64,000 nt of DNA from Bacillota bacterium. Its GTDB lineage: Bacteria; Bacillota; UBA4882; UBA8346. Position numbers and translations under genes: made by a program. The DNA lies in the NCBI GenBank assembly GCA_023429995.1, contig JAEZCE010000034.1, positions 1 through 64,000 on the forward strand, written 5' to 3'. A model generated the notes under the pieces. That model did no database searches, was not told where the DNA came from, and saw nothing but the letters and a program-made list of their open reading frames with translations. Each line of letters starts with the position of its first letter. Within the stretch, counting starts at the first letter, position 1. Of the stretch, positions 43,246 through 52,546 are shown piece by piece.

Positions 43246-43686
43246 CTGTAAAACGGCTGCCGGTGTTTATATGATCATGGAAATGATCTCACCATTGGGT
43301 CCGGTCTATCAGGCTGGCACCCTTTCAGGAAATCCGGTGGCGGTCACGGCAGGAATGGAACCATTCAACTTCTGAAGTAAGGCAATGTTTATGGTCAATT
43401 GCAGAGGAAGGAAGATTATTTGCGGAACGGATTGCGGAAGATTGTCCAATCGAAGGGTGTGAAGCTGCAGATTACCGGGGTGTTTTTTAGCGAGGAGATT
43501 GTGGATTGTTGTGAAAAAGTATTAAAAGCAAGCGAGGAATGGTATAAAAATTTTTTCCGTGCCAATTTGTGAAGAGGAATTTTACTTCCACCATCCCCTT
43601 TTGAAACGATTTTTATTTCAACCGCTCATACCTTAGGGGATTTGGATGGGACATTGGAGATTTGGGACAGAGTATTGAGGATTTAA
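43246..43686 (+). pseudogene. hemL: hemL (glutamate-1-semialdehyde aminotransferase) C-terminal remnant
   Basis: Pieces in different frames match the end of HemL: GPVYQAGTLSGNPVAVTAGM (43280-43355), FFSEEIVDCCEKVLKASEEWYKNFFRANL (43480-43572, hydrophobic/charged tail in two stretches), then ILLPPSPFETIFISTAHTLG with DLDGTLEIWDRVLRI (43575-43686). At least three frame changes and a missing N-terminal two thirds, including the PLP-lysine region, mean it is dead. The rest of 43129-43245 holds no gene. Confidence 0.8.
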
Positions 43687-43885
43687 TTATGGTATAATAA
43701 TATCAACTTGTTTTAAAGATATCTATGGATAAACATTTTTACCCACATTAATGCAGGATGTGGGCAAATTTTCCATTAAATTATTAGTAAATAGATAGAA
43801 ATACTTTAAAATTGTTTTGGACGCGATGAAGAGGAATCTGCGGATCTCCTTATTTTAGTTCATTATGCGACATAGGAGGCCTGAA

Positions 43886-44707
43886 ATGTCCACCATTGAA
43901 CCTGAATTGTTGACTTATTACGATAAAGAACTATTGTCTTTAAATCAAGTCGAATTGATATATCAATCCCAATCGAATACTTTAGCTCTGAAAGATATTA
44001 ATCTTCAGATCTTTGAGGGAGAATTTGTTTGTATACTCGGGCCTTCCGGTTGTGGCAAAAGTACTTTGTTACAAATTATTGCCGGTTTTATCCCGCCCAC
44101 TGGTGGATCCATTACAATGGACGGGGAATCGATCAAAGGCCCCGATTGGCACCGGGGTGTTGTCTTTCAGCAACCGGCGCTTTATCCATGGTTAAACGTA
44201 GAGGATAATATCAAATTCGGCTTAAAAATGAGAAAGGTTCCGGAAAAAGAAAGTCAGATTGCGGTTGAGTTCTATCTGAAAAAAGTAGGTTTGTTTGAAT
44301 TCCGCAAGCATAAAATTTATGAATTATCCGGCGGAATGAAACAACGGGTGGCGATCGCCCGGGTATTGGCGAATAATCCACGAGTATTATTAATGGATGA
44401 ACCTTTCGGGGCGCTGGATGCTTTAACCCGGGAGCAAATGCAGAATTTGTTGCGGAATATTTGGTGGGAAACCAATAAGACCCTTTTTTTCATCACACAC
44501 GATGTAGATGAAGCATTGGCCTTGGGTACGCGGGTATTGGTAATGTCAAAAAGGCCTGGAAGAATCATTAAAGAATTGAAGACGACCTTCACCAATTCCA
44601 TTACCGGTGAGAGTGGAAACCGGACCCGTTATACCAAAGAATTTCAGGAATACCGGGAAGAGATCCTCAATCTCATTAATAACCCGGATCCGAATTATGT
44701 TATTTAA
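43886..44707 (+). CDS. Taurine/sulfonate-type ABC transporter ATPase
   Basis: A 273-residue ATPase starting at the ATG at 43886 after TAGGAGG (an upstream in-frame ATG lacks a site). Walker A GPSGCGKST, Q-loop VVFQQPALYPWLNV, signature LSGGMKQRVAIAR, Walker B LLMDEPFGALDALTR, H-loop FITHDVDEA. No permease or binding protein directly adjoins it; the orphan TauC/TauA pair at 48998-50871 lacks an ATPase, so the three probably work together although split by about 4.3 kb. Confidence 0.85.
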   Translation: MSTIEPELLTYYDKELLSLNQVELIYQSQSNTLALKDINLQIFEGEFVCILGPSGCGKSTLLQIIAGFIPPTGGSITMDGESIKGPDWHRGVVFQQPALYPWLNVEDNIKFGLKMRKVPEKESQIAVEFYLKKVGLFEFRKHKIYELSGGMKQRVAIARVLANNPRVLLMDEPFGALDALTREQMQNLLRNIWWETNKTLFFITHDVDEALALGTRVLVMSKRPGRIIKELKTTFTNSITGESGNRTRYTKEFQEYREEILNLINNPDPNYVI

Positions 44708-44740
44708 TATACATCGAAAAATATATTCATCTTGTTGGAA

Positions 44741-45064
44741 GTGAAAAAATTGCAATGGTTATATCTATTATTCGCTATATTGTTTGAAGTGGCCGGCACT
44801 ACATCGATGAAATTTTCCAAAGGTTTTGAGCGATGGATTCCGTCGGTGTTGATGTTTGTTTTCTATCTGCTTTGTTTCACTTTTCTGAACTATGCACTAA
44901 AAAAAATCGACATCAGTGTAGCTTATGCTATTTGGTCCGGTCTTGGAATTATTTTAATCTCTACCATTGGGATACTTTATTTTCATGAAACCGTGGATTT
45001 TTTAAAAATCGGTTGCATTGTTCTAATTATTATTGGTGTTGTCGGCTTAAAAATCTTACAATAA
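44741..45064 (+). CDS. Small multidrug resistance (EmrE/SugE-type) transporter
   Basis: About 107 residues with four hydrophobic helices. The membrane-embedded catalytic glutamate is in LFAILFEVAGTTSMKFSKGF, and the IDISVAYAIWSGLG segment is the SMR signature. Start uncertain: GTG at 44741 or TTG at 44732, neither with a strong ribosome site. Members export quaternary amines or guanidinium in dimers. No partner SMR gene, so probably a homodimer. Confidence 0.85.
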   Translation: MKKLQWLYLLFAILFEVAGTTSMKFSKGFERWIPSVLMFVFYLLCFTFLNYALKKIDISVAYAIWSGLGIILISTIGILYFHETVDFLKIGCIVLIIIGVVGLKILQ

Positions 45065-45186
45065 ACAGCTTTTGTATTTTGACACCAGAAAGGTATCATT
45101 TATAGGGGATATAAAAAACCCTTATTTAACTTTCATTTTGTTTGGTTCTATAATGATCCTATGAGTTAACAAAAGGAGATAAAGAT

Positions 45187-47178
45187 ATGAGTTATAGTTA
45201 CCAAACATCTAAAAAGGTTATGATGATTGGACTCGACGGAGCGGATCCGCTAGTAATTCAGAAGTATATCAGTCAAGGTAAATTACCTAATTTCCAAAAA
45301 ATGATTTCAGCGGGGGCCACCACGCCTGCGCTGGCTATGCAAGGCGTTTTACCGGCCATTACCCCGCCCAATTGGGCCACCTTAGCGACCGGCGCTTGGC
45401 CCAATACCCATGGAATCACCTGCTTTTGGAATCACAGTGTAGGCAACCCCCTTGATGAATTGGATTATGGCTGGAATTCCGATTTATTAAAAGCTGAAAC
45501 CATCTGGGAAGCTTTCGAAAAAGCAGGTAAGAAAAGCATTTTATTTAATTATCCGACCGCCTGGCCGCCTAAAACAAGGAATGGGATTTATATTGACGGT
45601 ACCAGCATTTACACTAACTTACGGGGTTATATTGACTACGAAAAAGTCTACGAATGTACGGAAGGGGATTTTCCGATTCAAGAAATTCCCCATGTTATCA
45701 ATAACAGCGGCACAGATTGCCGGGTTGAATGTGATATCAGTTCCATCAAGGCTGAAATCAGTAAAGGGGATTATGAAGGGTATGGTTATACTAAGCCCGG
45801 TTTAGTGACGTCGGTTGAGGACGGAGAACTTTCGGCGGATATTCCTAGTGCAGATCAAGTAAAAACGCCAATAAAACAGGCTTTGGGATGGAAATCAGCT
45901 CCCGATGGGGCAAAAGAAGTCGTTTTGCCAGTAAATAATGGGCGAACAAGACGTTTTGGGCTCCTGATAGCCGAAGATGGGCGTACATATAATAAAATTC
46001 AAATTTATCTCAGCCGCCAACATGAAAAGCCTATTGGCGAAGGGCGAATCGGCGAATGGAGCCAATGGATTTACGATCAATTCAATGTGGACGGTAAAAC
46101 GACTGCAGTCGCTTATAAAATTAGAGTCATCAACTTAGCACCCGATGGTAGTCGCCTAAAATTTTATTATTCGTTTGTCCTGGATCTGGAGGGGGAGAAA
46201 TACTTTTATCCTACGGATATAGGCAAAGAATTGTATCAGAAAATCGGGCCAATGTTGCAACCGGTTAACTATGATCGTCTCAACCCTGTCGCCGACAAAA
46301 TTTTGGTGGAATCCATTTCCGAAATGTACGATTGGCACGTTAGAGCTTTTCGCTATTTGATTCAAAACAAAGAGTGGGATTTGTTTTATACCCATCTCCA
46401 CGGTATCGATATGTTTAATCATTTTTATCTGGATTATACTTTCCCGGAAAGAACCAATGATTATCAGCGTTATCAAGAGCTGATCGAAAAGATTTATCAG
46501 ATTAGCGATGATTTTATTGGTGAAATGCTGAAATTGCTAGATAAACGGGAAACTTTGTTGGTTGTCTCGGATCATGCGGGCGTTGGAAAGAACCCGGCCA
46601 CAGAGCATCCTCTAATCGGTGATATGTGGGGAATTAATGTGGGAATCATGAAAGAATTGGGTTATACCAAGGTAAAGGATGAAAATGGAGAACCGGTTAT
46701 TGACTGGGACCGTACAACCGCTATCGCCCAGCGAGCGACCTTTATTTATGTTAATTTGAAAGGCCGGGATCCGCAGGGCATTGTTGAACCGGAAGATTAT
46801 GATAGGTTAGTTTCCAAAATTATCGATGATCTTTATAATTATCGGGATCCAAAAACCGGTCGTCGCATTATCAGCTTCGCCTTGAATTGTAATGATATGG
46901 AAGTACTGGGGCTTGGGGGGCCTTCTTGCGGGGATATTTTCTATATATTGGAGCCCGATTTTACCCGTTGCCATGGTAATGGTTTAAGTAATCACCAATT
47001 GCGTGATCATTCTATGAAAGCTTTATTGATGATGGCCGGGAGCGGAGTCAAAAAAGGAGTAAAGCTTTCACGAAAAGTCAGGATGGTGGATGTTGTTCCG
47101 ACAATTTGCCATTTGGCAGGGGTGAGAATGCCTGAGAATGTCGAGGGTGGAGTCATTTATCAGGCATTGGAAAATTAA
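45187..47178 (+). CDS. Alkaline phosphatase-superfamily phosphodiesterase
   Basis: A 663-residue cytoplasmic protein (no signal peptide) of the type I phosphodiesterase/nucleotide pyrophosphatase family. Metal and nucleophile positions are visible: MIGLDGADPLV (Asp), PPNWATLATGAWPNTHGI (Thr nucleophile), HLHGIDMFNH (Asp/His), VVSDHAGVG (Asp-His) and a late His near NHQLRDHSM. There is no C/S-x-P-x-R formylglycine motif, so it is not a classical sulfatase. Substrate unknown; the taurine-type transporter genes around it suggest an ester of a sulfur or phosphorus compound. AAAGGAG ribosome site. Confidence 0.8.
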   Translation: MSYSYQTSKKVMMIGLDGADPLVIQKYISQGKLPNFQKMISAGATTPALAMQGVLPAITPPNWATLATGAWPNTHGITCFWNHSVGNPLDELDYGWNSDLLKAETIWEAFEKAGKKSILFNYPTAWPPKTRNGIYIDGTSIYTNLRGYIDYEKVYECTEGDFPIQEIPHVINNSGTDCRVECDISSIKAEISKGDYEGYGYTKPGLVTSVEDGELSADIPSADQVKTPIKQALGWKSAPDGAKEVVLPVNNGRTRRFGLLIAEDGRTYNKIQIYLSRQHEKPIGEGRIGEWSQWIYDQFNVDGKTTAVAYKIRVINLAPDGSRLKFYYSFVLDLEGEKYFYPTDIGKELYQKIGPMLQPVNYDRLNPVADKILVESISEMYDWHVRAFRYLIQNKEWDLFYTHLHGIDMFNHFYLDYTFPERTNDYQRYQELIEKIYQISDDFIGEMLKLLDKRETLLVVSDHAGVGKNPATEHPLIGDMWGINVGIMKELGYTKVKDENGEPVIDWDRTTAIAQRATFIYVNLKGRDPQGIVEPEDYDRLVSKIIDDLYNYRDPKTGRRIISFALNCNDMEVLGLGGPSCGDIFYILEPDFTRCHGNGLSNHQLRDHSMKALLMMAGSGVKKGVKLSRKVRMVDVVPTICHLAGVRMPENVEGGVIYQALEN

Positions 47179-47549
47179 TGGCCATGGTGGAACGGATGGA
47201 GAAGTTATCATTATCCCCCCTGAATGAAACCGAATTTGACAAACATACTTTTGATAGCTATTTGCCCAGTTTGGTTTTTTTTGGAACCCGGCAATGTTCT
47301 GTATGTAAGGAGCAAATGCCGATTATAGAGAATATTGCCTTTGAATATCGGAACCGTTTTCATATCTATTGGGTTGATGTGGAGAAATACCCAGGTCTAT
47401 TTCAGCGTTTCAGGCTCCAGGGCATACCCAACATGTTAATTTTCGATCAGGGCGAAGTGAAGGAACGGATTCGCGGGTTGAACTCTGAAGAGACCTTGGA
47501 ACAAATTATGGATCAAATTTTAATGATTCATTCGGATATCCTTCGTTGA
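47178..47549 (+). CDS. Thioredoxin-like protein
   Basis: A 123-residue thioredoxin-fold protein with active site RQCSVCKEQMP (CSVC instead of CGPC) and the cis-proline motif GIPNMLIFDQGE. No signal peptide, so cytoplasmic. It starts at the last base of the phosphodiesterase stop (TAATG), hence translationally coupled. It may keep a partner enzyme reduced or handle sulfur transfer. Confidence 0.85.
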   Translation: MAMVERMEKLSLSPLNETEFDKHTFDSYLPSLVFFGTRQCSVCKEQMPIIENIAFEYRNRFHIYWVDVEKYPGLFQRFRLQGIPNMLIFDQGEVKERIRGLNSEETLEQIMDQILMIHSDILR

Positions 47550-47613
47550 TTTAAGTAGTGGTCATATGATTCCTAAAGATTGGGGTTATCCCATTGATGG
47601 CGGGAGTAATTTC

Positions 47614-48516
47614 ATGCGCTTGGAACAGTTAGTTCATATCGTCGAAGTGGCCCAATCAAAATCGATTTCTCTGGCGGCAGAACGGACTTATTTATCACAA
47701 CCGGCCATTAGCTCATCTATCGCCAAATTGGAATTGGAATTGGGTGTTGAACTGTTTAAACGGAACAATCAGGGTATGTTTCCGACGGAAATTGGCGAGC
47801 TGGTTATTAATAAAGCGATGAATATTCTTGATCAAATTGAGGACATCAAAGAAATTGCCAAAACAAATGCCGTAGAATTGACCGGCGATATCAAAATTGC
47901 AGTCGAACCGAGTTTTTGTAATACCCTGATGGTCAATATTCTGACGAGCTTTAAATACAAACATCCGAAAGTGGATGTCATGTTAAAGGAAGGTGAGTCC
48001 AACAATATCCTGCATGATATTTTATCAGGAAAAGCCGATATTGGGATTATTATAAAGTCTGATGGATTACTTCAGTTTCATGATGTGGTTGTCAAAGAAT
48101 TATTAAGTGATGATTTAATGGTTTTAGCCGGACGCAAATCGGTTTTGGATGGAAAGAAGAATATTCTACTGACGGATGTATTGGAACAACCGGTCGTATT
48201 GTACAATACCGAATATGAAACGGAATGCGTCATATCGCAAATTTTGAAAAAGTATGGCGATTTTAAAGTAGCCTACCGCTGTGATAATCTGAATATTATC
48301 GAAGAAGTCGTCGCCTCTGGTAATAGTATTGCATTTGTTCCGGCTTTTATGAAAGATTATTATGTCGGCCTGGATACGATTGTGACTTTACCCCTTAAGG
48401 GCCTTGAAATAACAATAGCGATGATTTGGACTAAAAGGCACCGGGTGTCCATGATTGAAAAGGAATTCATGGGGACTATCAAAGCTTTATGTTCGATTTG
48501 CAAACTTATTTCATGA
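47614..48516 (+). CDS. LysR-family transcriptional regulator
   Basis: A 300-residue LysR protein. The start at 47614 has GGGAG upstream and gives the usual MRLEQLVHIVEVAQSKSISLAAERTYLSQPAISSSIAKLELELG helix-turn-helix opening in two adjoining stretches. The effector domain follows (IKIAVEPSFCNTLMVNIL, LSGKADIGIII). CysL/Cbl-type relatives sense sulfur status; this one lies beside the taurine-type permease genes and may control them. Confidence 0.88.
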   Translation: MRLEQLVHIVEVAQSKSISLAAERTYLSQPAISSSIAKLELELGVELFKRNNQGMFPTEIGELVINKAMNILDQIEDIKEIAKTNAVELTGDIKIAVEPSFCNTLMVNILTSFKYKHPKVDVMLKEGESNNILHDILSGKADIGIIIKSDGLLQFHDVVVKELLSDDLMVLAGRKSVLDGKKNILLTDVLEQPVVLYNTEYETECVISQILKKYGDFKVAYRCDNLNIIEEVVASGNSIAFVPAFMKDYYVGLDTIVTLPLKGLEITIAMIWTKRHRVSMIEKEFMGTIKALCSICKLIS

Positions 48517-48554
48517 TTATATGAATCTAAAGATAACTCAGTAAAGCTGTTGGT

Positions 48555-48658
48555 CTATCAACTCATTGAGGTATCTTATCGGTTATAATAAGTTGATAGC
48601 AATTCCCCTCTCTTTGAGAATAGTTTTATATGGATGTTTGAGAGAGGGGAATTGCTAT
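48555..48658. repeat. Adjoining inverted repeats after the LysR gene
   Basis: Two inverted repeats share bases. CTATCAACT (48555-48563) pairs with AGTTGATAG (48591-48599). An 18-base arm (48596-48613, ATAGCAATTCCCCTCTCT) pairs exactly with 48641-48658 across a 27-base spacer. The shared 48596-48599 makes the two stems mutually exclusive at the edge. No T-run follows. It could be a terminator-like or mobile-element remnant. Confidence 0.6.
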
Positions 48659-48853
48659 GGGTATCTATAAGAATGAGTAACGAAAGGGCTGGATGCGACC
48701 AATTGATTTTAGGCAGTTTGCTGAATCAACTTTATAGTAAATAAAATTTATTTAGCTATCACATGTATGACTACATAATGTGCCGGCTCTTTTGAGCTGG
48801 TTTTTTGGTATCTATGATAACCACCAATTATTACCCCTATAAATAATGATTAA

Positions 48854-48905
48854 TTGACATTCCGGAATAAATGAGATATTTTAATAGCAAATCAATCGGA
48901 ATACA
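48854..48905 (+). promoter_or_regulatory. Promoter before the taurine-type permease gene
   Basis: TTGACA (48854-48859), 17-bp spacer containing TTCCGGAA, TATTTT (48877-48882). A CGGAATAC stretch follows at 48897-48904, a weaker form of the TAGGAATAC motif found before the other sulfur operons. Confidence 0.5.
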
Positions 48906-48997
48906 AGGAAATTTTTAATTAAAGTTATAAGGAAAGAACAGGGATACACTAAATCGATCATGGAAAGGCATTGAGGTTTGAATAGGGGGTGTGATAA

Positions 48998-49828
48998 ATG
49001 GGAAATATCAACATGTCAAACACTGTAGATCAAAGAAATTCGGCTGATTTTATCAAAAAATCATTGAAAATTAAAACCATCATCACCATGAGCACTGTTA
49101 TTACGTTACTAGCAATATGGTTCTTGACGACAAAGATGCAATGGATTTCGGAAATTTTTGTTCCTTCGCCGGAGCAAGTTTTTCATGCGTTTAAAGAGAC
49201 GTTTTTCAACGGTTACAAAGGCAATACATTGTTGCAACACCTGTATTTCAGCATGTACCGCTTGATGATAAGCTTCTTGTTGGCAGGGAGCATTGGCGTT
49301 CCTTTGGGTCTGGCGTGCGGATATCGCCTAAATTTAAGTGCCGTGTTTGAACCGCTGGTTCACTTTTATCGCATCTTACCTCCGTTGGCTTATTATAGCC
49401 TTTTGGTCATGTGGATGGGAATCGAAAACGGCTCAAAAATTGCCTTGTTATTTTTGGCGGCTTTTCCGCCAATCTTTATTTCATGTGCGGCTGGAGTTAA
49501 AAATGTCAAATCCAGTTACATATTGGGAGCTTATACGCTCGGAGCCGGAAATCGACAGGTTTTCTGGAATGTGATATTTCCCTCATGCTTGCCGGAGATT
49601 TTTACCGGAATGCGGACTTCGATAGGAGTTGCATATAGTACTTTGGTAGCTGCCGAGATGACAGCCGCTACATCCGGAATTGGCTGGATGGTATTGGATG
49701 CGGGTCGATTTTTACGGAGCGATATCATCTTTACCGGAATCCTGGTTATGGGAATCACCGGAGTTATTTTGGATGCCCTTTTAAAGCTACTGGAAGCCAA
49801 AATTGTTCCCTGGAAGGGAAAAGAATAA
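48998..49828 (+). CDS. Taurine/sulfonate-type ABC transporter permease
   Basis: A 276-residue permease with six predicted membrane segments and the EAA loop around YTLGAGNRQVFWNVIFPSCLPEIFTGMRTSIGVAYSTLVAAEM. The start follows AGGGGGTGTG. It is followed 20 bases later by a TauA-like binding protein; the matching ATPase is most likely the gene at 43886. Confidence 0.87.
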   Translation: MGNINMSNTVDQRNSADFIKKSLKIKTIITMSTVITLLAIWFLTTKMQWISEIFVPSPEQVFHAFKETFFNGYKGNTLLQHLYFSMYRLMISFLLAGSIGVPLGLACGYRLNLSAVFEPLVHFYRILPPLAYYSLLVMWMGIENGSKIALLFLAAFPPIFISCAAGVKNVKSSYILGAYTLGAGNRQVFWNVIFPSCLPEIFTGMRTSIGVAYSTLVAAEMTAATSGIGWMVLDAGRFLRSDIIFTGILVMGITGVILDALLKLLEAKIVPWKGKE

Positions 49829-49848
49829 AATCTTAAGGAGGATGGAAT

Positions 49849-50871
49849 ATGAAGAGAATTTGGAACTTATTGGCGTTTTGGCTTTTGATGGTGATAGTGG
49901 TTTTTTCAGGAGTGGTAATGGGTGAGAATCAATCCGGTCAAGTGACCATCGGATATATGATCGGCGCCGATGACGAGATGCTTGTAAAGGCCAAGGGCTG
50001 GTATGAAAAGGATTTGGCTCAAAGGGGAATTAAATTAAAATATGTGGAGTTCGATGCCGGAAGAGATATCAATAATGCGATGGTATCTAATTCGATAGAC
50101 ATTGCTTTGCTTGGAACGGTACCTCCGGCAGTTGGCGTTGCCAAGAAAATACCTTATTATATTTATTGGATTGACAATATTGCCGGGGATTCGGAAGGTT
50201 TAGTCGTCAAAAAGAAGGCCAAAGTGAAGTCGGTTAAAGATTTAAAAGGGAAAAAAATTGCTACCACCATTGGTTCAACGTCCCATTTTAGCTTGCTGAA
50301 CGCCTTAAAACTGGTCGGAGTTAAACCTCAGGATGTTAAAGTCTTGGATATGCTTCCGCTTGATATTATAGCAGCCTGGCAACGGGGCGATATTGATGCT
50401 GCTTATACCTGGCAGCCCAATTTGAGTAAATTGTTGACGGATGGAAAAATCTTAATTACCAGCAAAGATTTGGCTAAAAAAGGGGTCATTACCGGTAGCG
50501 TGGGAATCGTCCATCAGCAATTTGCAAATAAATATCCGGAACTTGTTACATTGTATGTAAAATCACTTGCTCGGGCTTATGAACTTTATAAAAATAACCC
50601 GGATGAAGCTGCGCAGGCCATCGCCAAGGAATTGGGGATTACGAAGGAAGCGGCCCGACAGCAGATGGATGAAGTTATCTGGATTTCCAAAGAGGAACAA
50701 TTATCCAGCAAATATCTAGGAACGAGCCGCAAGAAAGGCAAACTGGCCCAGGTATTTAAGGATACGGCCTTATTTTTGGTAGAACAACACTCCCTTGAAA
50801 AGGCGCCGACGGTTGCAGATTTTGAAGCGGTCATTAATCCCAAGTTTGTTGAAGATTTGAAGGATTGGTAA
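49849..50871 (+). CDS. TauA-like ABC substrate-binding protein
   Basis: A 340-residue binding protein with a signal peptide ending near VVMG-EN. The body closely follows TauA: VTIGYMIGADDEMLVKAKG, DINNAMVSNSIDIALLGTVPPAVGVA, IPYYIYWIDNIAGDSEGLVVK, AAWQRGDIDAAYTWQPNL. Of the solute-binding proteins in the window it is the best candidate for taurine or a similar small aminosulfonate. AAGGAGGATGG site. Confidence 0.82.
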   Translation: MKRIWNLLAFWLLMVIVVFSGVVMGENQSGQVTIGYMIGADDEMLVKAKGWYEKDLAQRGIKLKYVEFDAGRDINNAMVSNSIDIALLGTVPPAVGVAKKIPYYIYWIDNIAGDSEGLVVKKKAKVKSVKDLKGKKIATTIGSTSHFSLLNALKLVGVKPQDVKVLDMLPLDIIAAWQRGDIDAAYTWQPNLSKLLTDGKILITSKDLAKKGVITGSVGIVHQQFANKYPELVTLYVKSLARAYELYKNNPDEAAQAIAKELGITKEAARQQMDEVIWISKEEQLSSKYLGTSRKKGKLAQVFKDTALFLVEQHSLEKAPTVADFEAVINPKFVEDLKDW

Positions 50872-50989
50872 TAAGCTTTTGTGGCTTGGATTGGGAGAAA
50901 TGTTGTTCATCTAAAGTATTAAAGTTCAGAAGCAGAACATCCTTGATTCGGCTTTTGATTTTTATTATTTAGGAGATCTGAAAAAATGA

Positions 50990-51052
50990 TTGACAAACCA
51001 GGAATGATTTAGTAGTATAAAAAATATAATTAAGTTTATAGGAATACTTAAT
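50990..51052 (+). promoter_or_regulatory. Promoter and sulfur-type operator before the sulfate-binding protein gene
   Basis: TTGACA (50990-50995), 17-bp spacer, TAGTAT (51013-51018). Downstream an inverted repeat ATTAAGT (51029-51035) ... ACTTAAT (51046-51052) encloses TAGGAAT (51039-51045), like the sites at 52404 and 60904. Confidence 0.65.
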
Positions 51053-51141
51053 TTTACCGCGTGAAGCGGTAAAAAAATTTCCATATTTCATAGTATTCCG
51101 ATATGTTTATTATAAAACAAACGATGAAGGGGGTTTTGGTT

Positions 51142-52155
51142 TTGAGGAAAAAAATAATTTTAGGATTGTTGTTTGTTTTGGTTTTATCGGTTGGAGTAGT
51201 ATCATTTGCCGGAGCAGAAGGGGAAATTACTTTACTTAATGTTTCTTATGATCCGACCCGTGAATTGTATCAAAATTATAATGCTGCCTTTGCAAAGTAC
51301 TGGAAGGCCAAGACAGGTCAAACCGTAGCGATTAAACAATCCCATGGCGGATCCGGCGCACAAGCCAGGACGGTAATTGACGGTTTAGAGGCGGACGTGG
51401 TTACATTGGCGCTTGCTTATGATATTGACGCCATCGCCGATACAAAACTACTGCCAACCAATTGGCAAAAGCGGTTGCCCGATAATAGCACTCCTTATAC
51501 CTCGACGATTGTGTTTTTGGTCAGGAAAGGTAATCCCAAAAACATTAAGGATTGGGACGATCTTGTCAAACCCGGAATTTCAGTCATTACACCAAACCCG
51601 AAAACTTCCGGCGGAGCCCGTTGGAATTATCTGGCCGCCTGGGGATATGCTTTAAAACATAACCAAAATTCTCAAGAAAAAGCAAAGGAATTTGTGAAGA
51701 AACTATATAAAAATGTTCCGGTGCTTGATTCGGGAGCCCGGGGCGCTACCACCACCTTCGTACAACGCGGAGTCGGCGATGTTTTACTGGCTTGGGAAAA
51801 TGAAGCGTTTTTGGCTATCAATGAACTAGGAAAAGATAAATTCGAAATCGTTGTGCCTTCATTGAGTATCTTGGCCGAGCCTCCAGTGGCGGTTGTTGAC
51901 AAGGTGGTCGCCAAAAAGGGTACCCGGAAAATTGCCGAAGCATACCTTAAATATCTTTATAGCGCGGAAGGACAAGAAATCGCGGCCCAAAATTATTACC
52001 GGCCACGCCTAAAATCGGTTGCCGATAAATATGTCCATTTATTTCCGAAAATTAAGCTGATTACAATTGACGATACTTTTGGTGGATGGCGAAAAGCTCA
52101 AAAAACCCATTTTGAGGACGGCGGATCCTTCGATCAAATTTATCAGCCACAATAA
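51142..52155 (+). CDS. sbp: Sulfate/thiosulfate ABC transporter substrate-binding protein
   Basis: About 337 residues. The TTG at 51142 is chosen because AAGGGGG ends 8 bases upstream and the signal peptide then begins with RKKIILGLL; ATGs at 51103 and 51124 lack that spacing. Signal peptide ends near SFAGA-EG. Typical Sbp/CysP motifs: LLNVSYDPTRELYQNYN, QSHGGSGAQARTVIDGL, NPKTSGGARWNYLAAWGYA and FGGWRKAQKTHFEDGGSFDQIY. Its permease and ATPase partners (cysTWA) lie 9 kb downstream under a similar promoter. Confidence 0.92.
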   Translation: MRKKIILGLLFVLVLSVGVVSFAGAEGEITLLNVSYDPTRELYQNYNAAFAKYWKAKTGQTVAIKQSHGGSGAQARTVIDGLEADVVTLALAYDIDAIADTKLLPTNWQKRLPDNSTPYTSTIVFLVRKGNPKNIKDWDDLVKPGISVITPNPKTSGGARWNYLAAWGYALKHNQNSQEKAKEFVKKLYKNVPVLDSGARGATTTFVQRGVGDVLLAWENEAFLAINELGKDKFEIVVPSLSILAEPPVAVVDKVVAKKGTRKIAEAYLKYLYSAEGQEIAAQNYYRPRLKSVADKYVHLFPKIKLITIDDTFGGWRKAQKTHFEDGGSFDQIYQPQ

Positions 52156-52181
52156 TTAAAAGTCAGATTATGTTTTTAAAG

Positions 52182-52222
52182 GGGGCTGTCTCAGAAGCAA
52201 AATGAGACAGCCCCATATTTTA
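52182..52222 (+). terminator. Terminator after sbp
   Basis: GGGGCTGTCTCA (52182-52193) pairs perfectly with TGAGACAGCCCC (52203-52214), followed by ATATTTTA. Confidence 0.9.
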
Positions 52223-52361
52223 TAATCGAGCTTAAAGAAATAGAAATAGAAAGAGAAAGCTCACGTAGTTGTAATCAATGCAATCTTTGCTTTTAGATAC
52301 TTTTATGCTGCTTTCTGTCTGCTAAAATCCGTTAAAATTCGATTTTTGTCGACAAAATATG

Positions 52362-52421
52362 TTGACAACAAATATAGAGTATAGTATTATCTAATTAATT
52401 CAGTAGGAATACTATTAATTA
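52362..52421 (+). promoter_or_regulatory. Promoter and sulfur-type operator before ridA and the second organosulfur operon
   Basis: TTGACA (52362-52367), 17-bp spacer, TATTAT (52385-52390). An extended dyad follows: TAATTAAT (52392-52399) and ATTAATTA (52414-52421) around AGTA-GGAA-TACT. It contains TAGGAAT (52404-52410). Confidence 0.7.
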
Positions 52422-52546
52422 ATCCAACAAAAACATTATTGCTTGTGTGTTACTCCAATATACCATCGTATAAAGATGGTTTTTTTGCAACAACAATTCA
52501 TATTAAACAAATTGGTTTACTAAATTAAATTGAAGGATTTACTTTC

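Noticed and set aside
45187..47178. Calling the phosphodiesterase-like protein a sulfatase because of the sulfur context
   Set aside because: It lacks the C/S-x-P-x-R formylglycine motif and has a Thr in the nucleophile position, as in type I phosphodiesterases.
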